Of a DNA stretch of 64,000 bases, positions 1 through 11,156 are shown piece after piece. The notes beneath the pieces were generated by a model that saw nothing but the letters and a program-made list of their open reading frames with translations, did no database searches and was not told where the DNA came from. Made by a program: the position numbers and the translations under genes. This DNA is from Anaerococcus sp. Marseille-Q7828 (lineage in GTDB: Bacteria > Bacillota > Clostridia > Tissierellales > Peptoniphilaceae), in assembly GCF_949769285.1 (NCBI RefSeq), contig NZ_OX458331.1:744001-808000 (forward strand), given 5' to 3'. Each line of letters begins with the position of its first letter. Positions within the stretch are counted from its first letter, which is position 1.

Positions 1-995
1 ACGGTATTGATTACCTTGAAGATGACAAGGAAAAATACCAGAGACTACAAGTTTTGCAGGCTAGTGAGGGAATAACATCGCTCGTCGCTACCCTTGGTCT
101 AAGTAGCAAAGAAAAAACATTTACTGCTATCGATAAGCTTAAATCCTATATAGAAAATCAAAACGATAAGGGTGCTAAAATTATAGGCATCCACCTTGAA
201 GGTCCATTTGTAAGCAAAGAAAAAGGAGGGGCTATGGATGAGAGTCTCGCCATAGACCCTGACCTTGACCTTATGGGTGAATTTATAGAAAAATCTGCAG
301 ATAATATTTCTATTGTGACTCTAGCACCAGAGCTTGATGGAGCCATGGATCTTATAGAATATTTGCTTGATAAAAATATCATACCAGCTGCCGGCCATAC
401 CGATGCCAAGGAAGCAGACATGGTAGATGCCTTTGATCATGGTCTGCGCCAAGTGACTCACCTATTCAATGCTATGAGGGGCTTTCACCATAGGGATATA
501 GGAATTGTAGGAGAAACTCTTACAAATGATTATATATATGCGGAAATGGTTGGCTGTGATGGCCTATCCATCAATCCAAAAGCTTGGAAACTAGCCTTTT
601 CTATGAAGGGTCCAGAAAAAATGGTCATAGCTACAGATGCATTGATTCTAAAGGGCTTGCCAAATGGTGAGTACGAGTGGATGGGCAAAAAGATTAGATT
701 TGAAGATGGCTTTGCCTATACCAACTACCATGGGGAAAATAGATTACCTGGAAAACCAATGACTTTTCCAGGATCGATAAAAAACATTATGGCATTTACT
801 GGCGCGACTATGGAAGATATAGTAACCATGAGTGCTGTAAATCCAGCTAAAAGGCTTGGTCTTGACCACAAGAAAGGCAAGATTAAAGTTGGCTTTGATG
901 CCGATCTTAATATCATAAACAAAGATTTTGATATATTAGATACTATCATAGCTGGTAAGAGCAACTTAGAAGATTACGAAAAATATAAGTTTTAA
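1..995 (+). CDS. nagA: N-acetylglucosamine-6-phosphate deacetylase, 5' truncated by window
   Basis: Amidohydrolase of the NagA family, which removes acetate from GlcNAc-6-phosphate in the cytoplasm during amino-sugar and cell-wall recycling. The frame is open from base 3, so the real start and the first metal-binding segment lie outside the window. Visible motifs are IHLEGPF (metal-ligand Glu), AGHTDA and THLFNAM (His ligands) and ATDA (catalytic Asp, codon 636-638). The C-terminal GKIKVGFDADLNI strand is typical of the family. One oddity: where NagA proteins usually read DGxH (a substrate-contacting His), this reads DGLS (Ser codon 567-569). It is therefore a divergent NagA, or a related amidohydrolase with another N-acyl substrate. 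A terminator follows. Confidence 0.82.
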   Translation, partial: GIDYLEDDKEKYQRLQVLQASEGITSLVATLGLSSKEKTFTAIDKLKSYIENQNDKGAKIIGIHLEGPFVSKEKGGAMDESLAIDPDLDLMGEFIEKSADNISIVTLAPELDGAMDLIEYLLDKNIIPAAGHTDAKEADMVDAFDHGLRQVTHLFNAMRGFHHRDIGIVGETLTNDYIYAEMVGCDGLSINPKAWKLAFSMKGPEKMVIATDALILKGLPNGEYEWMGKKIRFEDGFAYTNYHGENRLPGKPMTFPGSIKNIMAFTGATMEDIVTMSAVNPAKRLGLDHKKGKIKVGFDADLNIINKDFDILDTIIAGKSNLEDYEKYKF

Positions 996-1000
996 TAAAT

Positions 1001-1035
1001 AGGGTTTGTTACAAATTTTGTGGCAGGCCCTTTTT
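1001..1035 (+). terminator. Rho-independent terminator after nagA
   Basis: An 8-bp stem (AGGGTTTG with CAGGCCCT, including two G-U pairs) has an inner ACAAA/TTTGT pairing and is followed by a T-run. Confidence 0.6.
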
Positions 1036-1135
1036 GCTATAAAAATTATCATTAATTAATCTCTTATAAGGGTATCAAGATAAGAAGATGATTAAGTATT
1101 TTATCAAGATAATATAGTAAAAAAAGGAGGAAAAT

Positions 1136-2008
1136 TTGTACGATTTAAAGAAAGTAACAATACCATCAGGAGAAACTATAGCATATAGGAATTGTGGAAG
1201 TGGAGATAAGGTAATTTTGCTAATCCACGGCAACCAATGCTCATCTACAATTTATAATGAATTTATGGGAAGATATGAGGATAAGGCTAGTGTATATGCC
1301 GTAGACCTTGCTGGTTTTGGAGAATCTACATACAATAATCCTCACAAAAAAATGGAAGATTGGGCCAAGGATGTCAAGGAATTTATGGATGAGTTAGAAT
1401 TAGAAAATGCCATGGTAGTAGGCCATTCTGCAGGAGGTGGAGTTGGACTAAAACTTGCCACAGACTATCCAGACAAAGTAGGAGAACTTGTTCTCATAGC
1501 ATCTGTTGGAGTCAAAGGATTCTACTTACCAATGGTAGATGAGAATTTCCTCCCAATAGAAGGAAAATTTGCTAGAACTTATGAAGAAGTAGCAGGCCAT
1601 CCATCAATGATATTTGTAGAAAATCTCATCAAAAACAAGGACAAAGTTGCAACTAAACAAATGTGGGATGCAAGCCTTTATAACCTAAAAGCACCAAACG
1701 ATGATTTGTATGAAATATACATGGACGAATTTTTCAAGGAAAGATGCTTTACAGACATAAGCGTAGCTCTTTGCCAATTTAATATAACAAATGAAGAAGG
1801 AGACGGATCTATAGAAAAAATCACCTGTCCAACAACATGGATCCACGGCAAAAAAGACCAAGTTGTCCCATTTGTAATCGGCCAAAACTCTGCAATATAT
1901 TTCCTAAACGAGCTAGACTTCATAGCCATAGACCAGGCAGGCCACATGGTCTACAACGACTGTCCAGAAGAATTTTACGGTCATATTGACGAGATTGTAG
2001 AAAAGTAA
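1136..2008 (+). CDS. alpha/beta hydrolase
   Basis: A 290-residue soluble alpha/beta-hydrolase-fold enzyme. It shows the oxyanion segment HGNQCS (about residues 31-36), the nucleophile elbow GHSAG with Ser98, an acid region near GKKDQVVP and the terminal His270 in AGHMVYND, so the triad is complete. Start is TTG at 1136, chosen because a strong AAAGGAGG ends 5 nt upstream. The CoA-transferase gene starts 1 nt after its stop, so the two are probably co-translated. The substrate cannot be told from sequence. A thioesterase or carboxylesterase linked to the CoA-transferase is possible but is inference. Confidence 0.8.
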   Translation: MYDLKKVTIPSGETIAYRNCGSGDKVILLIHGNQCSSTIYNEFMGRYEDKASVYAVDLAGFGESTYNNPHKKMEDWAKDVKEFMDELELENAMVVGHSAGGGVGLKLATDYPDKVGELVLIASVGVKGFYLPMVDENFLPIEGKFARTYEEVAGHPSMIFVENLIKNKDKVATKQMWDASLYNLKAPNDDLYEIYMDEFFKERCFTDISVALCQFNITNEEGDGSIEKITCPTTWIHGKKDQVVPFVIGQNSAIYFLNELDFIAIDQAGHMVYNDCPEEFYGHIDEIVEK

Positions 2009-2009
2009 A

Positions 2010-3344
2010 ATGACAGATAACAAAACAATTTATGATCAAAAAGTAAAGACGGCGGAAGAGGCTCTTGATTTAATTAAGGATGGCGACTATATTTTCTCAG
2101 CGCAAGCTACAGCAGAACCAATTGAGATTATGTCCAATCTCCAACACTTAAAGGAGACTGGAGTTAAGGATTGTGTTTTGATAACTTGCTTACCACTTAG
2201 AGATTATGATTATTTTCATGACCAAGAGATGAAGGGTATCCTTGATCACCACGCTTGGTTTATGTCAGCTGGTCTTAGAAAATCCTACCAAGAGAAACTA
2301 GTTAGCCCGGTTCCACAAAGATCTACAACCATACTTGGCAAAACTCTAAAGAGAATAGAAAAAGAAAATAGAAGACCAGTGGTTATCTTAACCGTATCTC
2401 CAATGGATGAACACGGATATTTCTCAACATCTGTTTCAAATGTCTATGAGATGGATTTGATTAATGAAGGAGCCTTGACCCTTGTTGAAGTAAACCCAAA
2501 TTTCCCAAGAACATTTGGAGATAACCACGTTCACGTTTCTAGGGTCGATGCTATAGTTGAGGCAAATCATCCAATTCCAACTGCAAAAATAGCTCCTTAT
2601 GGTGAAGTAGATGCTAAAATCGGTAAATATATTGCAGAATATATCGAAGATGGGTCAACAATCCAACTTGGTGTGGGCAATATCCCAAATGCAGTAGCCC
2701 ACGAGCTTAAAAGTAAGAAACACTTGGGTATCCACACAGAGATGTTTACAGAAACTATGATAGATTTGATAGAATGTGGGGCTGTGGACAACTCACAAAA
2801 GGGATTGTTGAATGGATATTCTGTAGCATCATTCACCCTAGGTAGCCAAAGACTCTACGATTATATAGACAACAACCCAGCTGTGTTATTTAAATCATCT
2901 ACATTTACCAACGACCCATACACAATTGGGCTAAACAACAAGTTTGTATCTATAAACGCAGCTCTTGAAATAGACCTATATGGTCAAGCAGCCTCAGAGA
3001 CTGTGAACGGATTACCATTTTCTGGTACAGGTGGTCAATCAGAGACTGTAAATGGAGCCCAAAGATCAAATGGTGGCAAGTCCTTCTTGGCTATGCATTC
3101 AACATATAGAAAAAAGGATGAAAATGGAAATGAAAAGACTTACTCAAAGATAGTACCACATCTAGCAATAAACCAAGCAGTTACAACATCTAGAAACGAC
3201 ACCAACTATGTAGTAACAGAATATGGAGTGGCTGATTTGACAGGGCTAACCATAGGAGAAAGAGCAAAAGCTCTAATTGCCATAGCCCATCCAGACTTTA
3301 GGGAAGAATTGACTAAAAAGGCAGAAGAACTACAAATTTGGTAA
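2010..3344 (+). CDS. Acetyl-CoA hydrolase/transferase family CoA-transferase
   Basis: A 444-residue family-I-type CoA-transferase resembling 4-hydroxybutyrate or butyryl-CoA:acetate CoA-transferases. These enzymes move CoA between acyl-CoA and acetate through a glutamyl-CoA intermediate. The predicted catalytic glutamate is Glu244 in GIHTEMF. The C-terminal domain carries GQAASE and GTGGQ motifs typical of the group, and the length is normal. ATG lies 1 nt after the upstream stop with little ribosome binding site of its own, which suggests translational coupling to the hydrolase. In a fermentative anaerobe this fits end-product (acetate/butyrate) metabolism. The exact acyl substrate is not resolved, and a strong terminator follows. 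Confidence 0.85.
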   Translation: MTDNKTIYDQKVKTAEEALDLIKDGDYIFSAQATAEPIEIMSNLQHLKETGVKDCVLITCLPLRDYDYFHDQEMKGILDHHAWFMSAGLRKSYQEKLVSPVPQRSTTILGKTLKRIEKENRRPVVILTVSPMDEHGYFSTSVSNVYEMDLINEGALTLVEVNPNFPRTFGDNHVHVSRVDAIVEANHPIPTAKIAPYGEVDAKIGKYIAEYIEDGSTIQLGVGNIPNAVAHELKSKKHLGIHTEMFTETMIDLIECGAVDNSQKGLLNGYSVASFTLGSQRLYDYIDNNPAVLFKSSTFTNDPYTIGLNNKFVSINAALEIDLYGQAASETVNGLPFSGTGGQSETVNGAQRSNGGKSFLAMHSTYRKKDENGNEKTYSKIVPHLAINQAVTTSRNDTNYVVTEYGVADLTGLTIGERAKALIAIAHPDFREELTKKAEELQIW

Positions 3345-3360
3345 AAAATAAATATACTAA

Positions 3361-3404
3361 GCGAGGATTAGCTTTATAAATAAAGCTATATGTCCTCGTT
3401 TTTT
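3361..3404 (+). terminator. Rho-independent terminator after CoA-transferase
   Basis: A long stem made of CGAGGA/TCCTCG outside and TAGCTTT/AAAGCTA inside is followed by six T. Confidence 0.85.
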
Positions 3405-3490
3405 ATTTCGATTAAATTTGCCGTTATAATTAGTATTATAAACTCCTCACACATAGATAAAACTAGCTAAGGAAATTTAGTATGTAGAAG

Positions 3491-3504
3491 TGTTATCGTT
3501 TTCC
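3491..3504 (+). promoter_or_regulatory. Possible cre (CcpA) site upstream of cel operon
   Basis: TGTTATCGTTTTCC matches 8 of the 10 constrained positions of the cre consensus TGWAANCGNTNWCA. It sits just before the candidate -10 (TATAAT, 3508-3513), where CcpA binding would repress. It is weaker than the site at 16930. Confidence 0.4.
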
Positions 3505-3507
3505 TTA

Positions 3508-3513
3508 TATAAT
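3508..3513 (+). promoter_or_regulatory. Candidate -10 of cel operon promoter
   Basis: A consensus TATAAT lies 17 nt before the regulator gene start, but the position 17 nt upstream (TAGAAG) is a poor -35. That fits an activator-dependent promoter, as expected if the PRD regulator controls its own operon. A 7-bp inverted repeat AAGGAAA/TTTCCTT (3469-3506) flanks this stretch. Confidence 0.45.
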
Positions 3514-3529
3514 ATAGATAGGTGATGAA

Positions 3530-5404
3530 ATGATTGAGACTAGACTAAAGCAAATATTTGATTTTTTGACAAAAGATTATGACTACCACACATCTGAAGA
3601 AATTGCTGATAAGCTCAAGCTTAGTAGCAAGACTATACAAAAAGAGATTTCTATATTAAATACCCACATAAAAGATAGTGGCGCATTTATAGAATCATGC
3701 ACAGGTTGTGGTTACAGATTTGAAATCAATGATGAAGAAAAATTTAAGAAATTCTTGAAAGACGACCGGTACAAGCACGCCTACTTTGTTCAAGATAGTG
3801 TAGACAAGGAAGCAAGGATTGAAAGTATCACACGCTTATTCTTGTATTCCAACTCATATATTAAACAACAAGAAATAGCAGATACATTTTACATTAGTCT
3901 ATCTCAAGCCCAAAAAGATATTGCGCAAATTAAGGTCATTTTGAGCAAGTACAATCTAAGCCTAGAATCAAAACCCTACTATGGGATGAAAGTTGAGGGT
4001 GAAGAAAAAAACATTCGCCAAGCAATAAAAAATGAAGTTGGTATAGATCCAAGCATCTATGAAAATAATGAGCTTTTCAACCAAATTCAAGAAATAATAG
4101 CAGATATAGACTATGGACCATCATTTTATATGCCATATGTTAATTTTAAAAATCTAGTACTCCATATCTATATTTCTATACTTAGGATAAGAGATAATAA
4201 GATCATAGAACACCCACAAGAGCTTCAAAAAAAGATTGTATCCTATGAGGAATTTGAAATAGCTAATCTGATTGTAGATAACTTAAATGAGAAACTTGAT
4301 ATGGAAATCCCCTACCAAGAGCTAGTCTATATAGCCATGCACCTGGTAGCAAAAAACACTATCACAAAGCACGAGAAGCTATCAACAGAAGTATCGGCCC
4401 TTGCCCAAGAGATGATAGATACCATCTATGAAGTAACCAAATACGACTTTAGGTCAAATATAGACCTCTATTTTTCCCTAAGTGCCCACCTAGGACCTCT
4501 ATTAGAGAGAATAAAATATGGATTTGATATGAAAAATCCAATACTTGATGATATAAAGGAAAATCAAGTTGCATTTTTCATAGCAACCATTGCATCAAAT
4601 GTCATAAATGAAAGATATGACACAAAACTATCTGAAGATGAAATAGGATACATTGCCCTTCATGTAATGACAGCAATGGGTAATAATTCAGACCTAAAAA
4701 AAGATATACTAGTAGTTTGTGGCAGTGGCAATTCTAGCGCTCAAATAATGAAAAGTCAGCTTAAAGCCAAATTTGCCAATCAAATTAATAAGCTTGAGCT
4801 AACTGACATATCCAAAATCGACGAATATCGATTGGACGATTATGACTTTATCGTTTCATCAATAAACCTAGATGTTCAAACATCAACACCAATAGTATAT
4901 GTCGATATACTATTTAAACAAAAAGATATCAAAAATATCGAATGTGCAATGAAAGGAGGCGGCTTAGAAGAGATAAGTAAAATCTTTAGGAATTCTGTCC
5001 TGCTTAAAGATGTTGAGATAAAAAATATGGACCAAGCCCTAGAGCTCCTAGCAGAAACGGCTAGCCCAATAACAGGTCTAGACAAGGAAGATATCATAAG
5101 TCAATACAAGCAAAGAGAAGACCTGGGATCAACTGCCCTAGTAACAGACGTAGCCTTGCCACACATACTCCAACAAGTAGATGCCGAAAGCTTTTCCATA
5201 ATACTCATACCTAAAAAAGAGCTAGCTTGGAATAATGATAAAGTTGGCCTCATATATTCCTTGTTCGTTGGCAAAGAGATAGGAGATATGTCCCTATACT
5301 ACGACAAACTGGGAGACTTTTTGATTAATGATCAGGCTATATCAAAGGCAAAGAAGGCAGAAAGCACGACAGAATTCATGAATACTTTTATCAAGGGGGA
5401 ATAG
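3530..5404 (+). CDS. PRD-containing PTS-controlled transcriptional activator (LicR/BglG-like)
   Basis: A 624-residue cytoplasmic regulator with an N-terminal DeoR/Mga-like DNA-binding region (residues about 1-75 and a second HTH near 110-135). Two PTS regulation domains follow, with conserved phosphorylatable histidines His212/His271 (PRD1) and His320/His378 (PRD2). Next comes a galactitol-type EIIB-like domain (Cys397 in VCGSGNSS), then a C-terminal EIIA domain (His545 in ALPHI). This is the LicR/MtlR layout: HPr-dependent phosphorylation of the PRDs activates, and phosphorylation of the EII-like domains inhibits. It is a DNA-binding activator, not a BglG RNA antiterminator. First gene of the beta-glucoside operon, 2 nt before the IIA gene. 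Confidence 0.88.
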   Translation: MIETRLKQIFDFLTKDYDYHTSEEIADKLKLSSKTIQKEISILNTHIKDSGAFIESCTGCGYRFEINDEEKFKKFLKDDRYKHAYFVQDSVDKEARIESITRLFLYSNSYIKQQEIADTFYISLSQAQKDIAQIKVILSKYNLSLESKPYYGMKVEGEEKNIRQAIKNEVGIDPSIYENNELFNQIQEIIADIDYGPSFYMPYVNFKNLVLHIYISILRIRDNKIIEHPQELQKKIVSYEEFEIANLIVDNLNEKLDMEIPYQELVYIAMHLVAKNTITKHEKLSTEVSALAQEMIDTIYEVTKYDFRSNIDLYFSLSAHLGPLLERIKYGFDMKNPILDDIKENQVAFFIATIASNVINERYDTKLSEDEIGYIALHVMTAMGNNSDLKKDILVVCGSGNSSAQIMKSQLKAKFANQINKLELTDISKIDEYRLDDYDFIVSSINLDVQTSTPIVYVDILFKQKDIKNIECAMKGGGLEEISKIFRNSVLLKDVEIKNMDQALELLAETASPITGLDKEDIISQYKQREDLGSTALVTDVALPHILQQVDAESFSIILIPKKELAWNNDKVGLIYSLFVGKEIGDMSLYYDKLGDFLINDQAISKAKKAESTTEFMNTFIKGE

Positions 5405-5406
5405 TT

Positions 5407-5736
5407 ATGAATAATCAAGAAATGTATGAGATAGCCTTTCAAATCATAGTTCATGCTGGAGAATCCAGGTCGCTGTCCACAGAGGCAATGGATGCGGCAG
5501 AAAAATATGATTTTGAAAAGGCTGAAGAATTGCTTGAAAAGGCAAACGAAGAATTTTTAGCTTGTCACCAAATCCAAACGGATATGCTAACAAGCGAAGC
5601 AAACGGCGAAAAAAACGAAATAAATGTTATATTTATCCACGCCCAAGACCATCTAACAATGGCAACTATGGCAATGGATAACGCCAAGAGATTAGTAACA
5701 ATGTATAAGAAAATGAAAGAAAATGAGGGTAAATAA
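5407..5736 (+). CDS. celC: PTS lactose/cellobiose-family IIA component
   Basis: A 109-residue soluble EIIA of the Lac/Chb family that passes phosphate from HPr to IIB. The signature IHAQDH places the phosphorylated histidine at His78 and a second His at 82, with metal-binding Asp81 between, as in LacF/ChbA. The protein is helical and of usual length. Its stop overlaps the ATG of the IIB gene (TAATG), so the two are translationally coupled. Together with the IIB and IIC genes it forms the transporter for cellobiose or another beta-glucoside. Sugar specificity is inferred from the GH1/GH4 neighbours. Confidence 0.9.
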   Translation: MNNQEMYEIAFQIIVHAGESRSLSTEAMDAAEKYDFEKAEELLEKANEEFLACHQIQTDMLTSEANGEKNEINVIFIHAQDHLTMATMAMDNAKRLVTMYKKMKENEGK

Positions 5737-6050
5737 TGCAAAAAGTTATGTTGATTTGTAATGCTGGTATGAGTAGTTCAGTAATGGCAAAAAAAACTAC
5801 TCAACTATTACAAGAAAAAGGTCACGATATCCATTTAGATTCTACAACTATAGCATCTGCTGATAAAGTTTTTGCTTCAGATGAATATGAATTGATTTTA
5901 GTAAGTCCACAAATCAGGATGAAATTTGATGAATATTCTAAAAAAGCAGAAAAAAACAACAAAAAAATAGCCCAAGTAGGTTTTGATGCCTATGCTCCAA
6001 TCCCAAGCGGAATTGAAAAAATGGCAAATCTTGTTTTAGAAAACATCTAA
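5736..6050 (+). CDS. celA: PTS lactose/cellobiose-family IIB component
   Basis: A 104-residue soluble IIB with the phosphocysteine loop CNAGMSSS (Cys8) directly after the first beta-strand. The SPQIRMK motif and FDAYAP near the C terminus are typical of cellobiose IIB. It accepts phosphate from IIA and passes it to the sugar entering through IIC. Start and stop overlap the neighbouring ATG codons by one base on both sides. A paralogue is encoded further down the same operon at 10825. Confidence 0.9.
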   Translation: MQKVMLICNAGMSSSVMAKKTTQLLQEKGHDIHLDSTTIASADKVFASDEYELILVSPQIRMKFDEYSKKAEKNNKKIAQVGFDAYAPIPSGIEKMANLVLENI

Positions 6051-6505
6051 TGAATTATCAAAAACCTGATGTAGAAAAAGTTATAAAAATCAGACGATAT
6101 ACCTCTCTGAGGTATCTAAATGCTATATTGTTTTTTATATGTCTTTATTGGCTTTTTAGTTTATTGCTTGTAGGAAAGAAGTTATCAGCCATTATTCCAC
6201 TTATCATTATGATTCTAATATTGGTTACTGTTAAAGATCATTATTATTCCTTTACTAAAAAAGAAGTAGATATAAAAAGATCGAAAAACTTTTATATAAT
6301 CATAACGATTATTAATATTATCGTAAGCATAGTGACCTTTAGCAATTATAGTTTGTTTTTTCCATATATAGCAAATAAAAACTATGCACTTATTTTAGCT
6401 GGAACAATGCTGATATTATCAATCTTACTGTATGTTAAAGCCAGCAAGATATATAAAAATACCGATAGGGTTTATGTAAAATACATGACAAATAATAAAA
6501 AATAA
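6050..6505 (+). CDS. Small hydrophobic membrane protein, unknown function
   Basis: A 151-residue protein I do not recognise. Hydrophobic stretches at about residues 22-41, 45-61, 81-98 and 111-129 predict four membrane helices. Both ends are basic and the segment between helices 2 and 3 is charged. There is no cysteine loop or histidine motif of a PTS domain. The ATG overlaps the IIB stop (TAATG) and the IIC gene starts 16 nt later, so it is embedded in the transporter operon. An accessory role for the permease is possible only by context. Its A/T-rich codon use is like that of neighbouring membrane genes. Confidence 0.7.
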   Translation: MNYQKPDVEKVIKIRRYTSLRYLNAILFFICLYWLFSLLLVGKKLSAIIPLIIMILILVTVKDHYYSFTKKEVDIKRSKNFYIIITIINIIVSIVTFSNYSLFFPYIANKNYALILAGTMLILSILLYVKASKIYKNTDRVYVKYMTNNKK

Positions 6506-6521
6506 AAGAAAGTAGAAAATT

Positions 6522-9432
<2,911 letters not shown>

Positions 9433-9447
9433 TATAAACAAAGAAGA

Positions 9448-9486
9448 AGCCTTTATAATTCATTTTTGATTATAAAGGCTCTTTTC
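9448..9486 (+). terminator. Intra-operon hairpin/terminator
   Basis: A perfect 12-bp stem (AGCCTTTATAAT with ATTATAAAGGCT) is followed by the short C-broken run CTTTTC. The GH4 gene starts 18 nt later with its own ribosome binding site, so this probably lowers rather than stops read-through. Confidence 0.65.
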
Positions 9487-9503
9487 AAATAAAGGAGCAT
9501 ATA

Positions 9504-10823
9504 ATGAAAGATGGTCTTAAGATTGTAACAATTGGTGGGGGGTCTTCCTATACGCCAGAGATAATTGAAGGTTTCATTGATAGATACGAGACTTTGCCTG
9601 TAAAAGAAATCTGGCTTGTCGATATCGAAGAAGGCAAAGAAAAGCTTGAAATAGTTGGCGCCTTGGCAAAAAGAATGATTAAGAAAGCAGGAGTAGGGAT
9701 AGACCTACACCTTTGCTTGGATAGACGAGAAGCACTAAAAGATGCGGACTTTGTAACGACCCAAATCCGTGTTGGACAAATAGATGCAAGAATAAAAGAT
9801 GAGAGAATACCATTAGAACTTGGCATGATTGGTCAAGAGACAAATGGGGCTGGCGGTATGTTTAAAGCCCTAAGAACTGTTCCTGTAATACTTGATATCA
9901 TAAAGGATATGGAAGAACTTTGCCCAGATGCTTGGATGATCAATTTTTCAAATCCGGCTGGAATGATTACAGAGGCTGCCATAAATGTTGGAGGTTGGAA
10001 GAAGGCCATAGGTCTTTGCAATGCTCCTATAGGTATGCAGATGGAAGTTGGCAAATATTTGGGTGTCGATTACAGGGATATTCAAATGCAAATCCTAGGC
10101 CTAAACCATCATTACTTTGCGACAGATTTCTTAGTTGATGGCCTAAGCCAGATAGATAAAATAATCGACCTATATACAGGTAAAACTACTGGACCTATAA
10201 CTATGAAAAATATAGATGCAGAGAAGTTTTCTGATGAATTTATCAGAGCAATAAGAGCTATACCAAACCCTTATATTAAGTACTATGTCAACAGCTCACA
10301 AATGTTGGCAGAAGAGCTAGAAGCTTTCAAAACAAACACTGTTAGGGCAGAAGAAGTCAAGAGAATTGAGCACGACTTGATGGAAAAATACAAAGACCCG
10401 AATCTTTGTGAAAAGCCAAAAGAGCTGGAGCTAAGAGGTGGGGCTTATTATTCGCTTGCAGCCTGTGAACTTATAAATTCTATTTATAATGACAAAGGAG
10501 ACATCCAATACGTAAATACATTAAATGGAGAAGCTATAGATAATTTTGATTCCCAATATGTTATCGAATGTGCAGCAAAAATCACCAAAGACGGCCCAAT
10601 CCCCCTAAAAATTGGCAAAGGCGATTACAAGCTTATGGGAACTATAAACACAATCAAGGCATTTGAAAAGATGACAGTAGAAGCTGCTGTTAGTGGAGAT
10701 AGGGACCTTGCCATTGCAGCACTTACACTAAATCCTCTAGTTCCAAGCGAAGACCTTGCTATAAAAGTTTTTGATAGATTGCTTGAGGCTCACAAAGAAT
10801 ATTTGCCTAGATTTTGTGATTAA
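9504..10823 (+). CDS. licH: 6-phospho-beta-glucosidase, GH4 (NAD- and metal-dependent)
   Basis: A 439-residue GH4 hydrolase that uses an NAD-dependent redox/elimination mechanism on 6-phospho-beta-glucosides. The N-terminal Rossmann motif IGGGSSYTPE binds NAD. NFSNPAG with Asn150, Cys172 (GLCNAP) and His202 (GLNHH) form the substrate and Mn2+ site, as in BglT/CelF. Length is normal. It duplicates the function of the GH1 enzyme in the same operon with an unrelated fold. The two may differ in linkage or aglycone preference, which sequence alone does not show. Confidence 0.9.
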   Translation: MKDGLKIVTIGGGSSYTPEIIEGFIDRYETLPVKEIWLVDIEEGKEKLEIVGALAKRMIKKAGVGIDLHLCLDRREALKDADFVTTQIRVGQIDARIKDERIPLELGMIGQETNGAGGMFKALRTVPVILDIIKDMEELCPDAWMINFSNPAGMITEAAINVGGWKKAIGLCNAPIGMQMEVGKYLGVDYRDIQMQILGLNHHYFATDFLVDGLSQIDKIIDLYTGKTTGPITMKNIDAEKFSDEFIRAIRAIPNPYIKYYVNSSQMLAEELEAFKTNTVRAEEVKRIEHDLMEKYKDPNLCEKPKELELRGGAYYSLAACELINSIYNDKGDIQYVNTLNGEAIDNFDSQYVIECAAKITKDGPIPLKIGKGDYKLMGTINTIKAFEKMTVEAAVSGDRDLAIAALTLNPLVPSEDLAIKVFDRLLEAHKEYLPRFCD

Positions 10824-10824
10824 T

Positions 10825-11145
10825 ATGGTAAGCAAAAAAGTACTTTTGATTTGCCTAGGAGGAATGAGTAGTTCACTAATGGCAAAGAGCACAAACGAAT
10901 CTTTAAAAAAACAAGGATATGACATTGCAATAGATGCCGTCTCTTCAACAGTCGATGATAAGATTTTAACAAGTGATAGCTATAAGCTAGTTCTAATTAG
11001 TCCACAAATCAGAATGAAATATGATGAATTTAAGCGAAAGGCTGATAAATTTGGCAAAAAGATAGTTCAAGTTCCTATTGATGCCTACGCACCTGTGGAA
11101 CCATCAATGACAAAACTTACAAGCTTGATATTAGAAAGTTTATAA
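10825..11145 (+). CDS. Second PTS cellobiose-family IIB component
   Basis: A 106-residue IIB paralogue of the one at 5736, sharing LLIC-GGMSSS-MAK, the SPQIRMK motif and the DAYAP motif. The phosphocysteine is Cys10. The ATG at 10825 is chosen because it lies 1 nt after the GH4 stop and fits the conserved N terminus. A longer in-frame alternative start at 10771 would lie inside the GH4 gene. No matching IIA or IIC lies beside it, so it probably works with the celB permease, or gives it an alternative phosphodonor. It could also phosphorylate a regulator. Confidence 0.85.
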   Translation: MVSKKVLLICLGGMSSSLMAKSTNESLKKQGYDIAIDAVSSTVDDKILTSDSYKLVLISPQIRMKYDEFKRKADKFGKKIVQVPIDAYAPVEPSMTKLTSLILESL

Positions 11146-11156
11146 AGGAGTTACAA

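Noticed and set aside
3420-3529. RNA antiterminator site for a BglG-type protein upstream of the cel operon
   Set aside because: The regulator has a DNA-binding N terminus and EII domains rather than a CAT RNA-binding domain, and no terminator overlapping an antiterminator hairpin is seen.
9920-10138. 72-codon frame inside the GH4 gene
   Set aside because: Same-strand shadow of a strongly conserved enzyme, without a ribosome binding site.
10771-10824. Longer start for the second IIB
   Set aside because: It would lie wholly inside the GH4 gene and add residues not found in IIB proteins.
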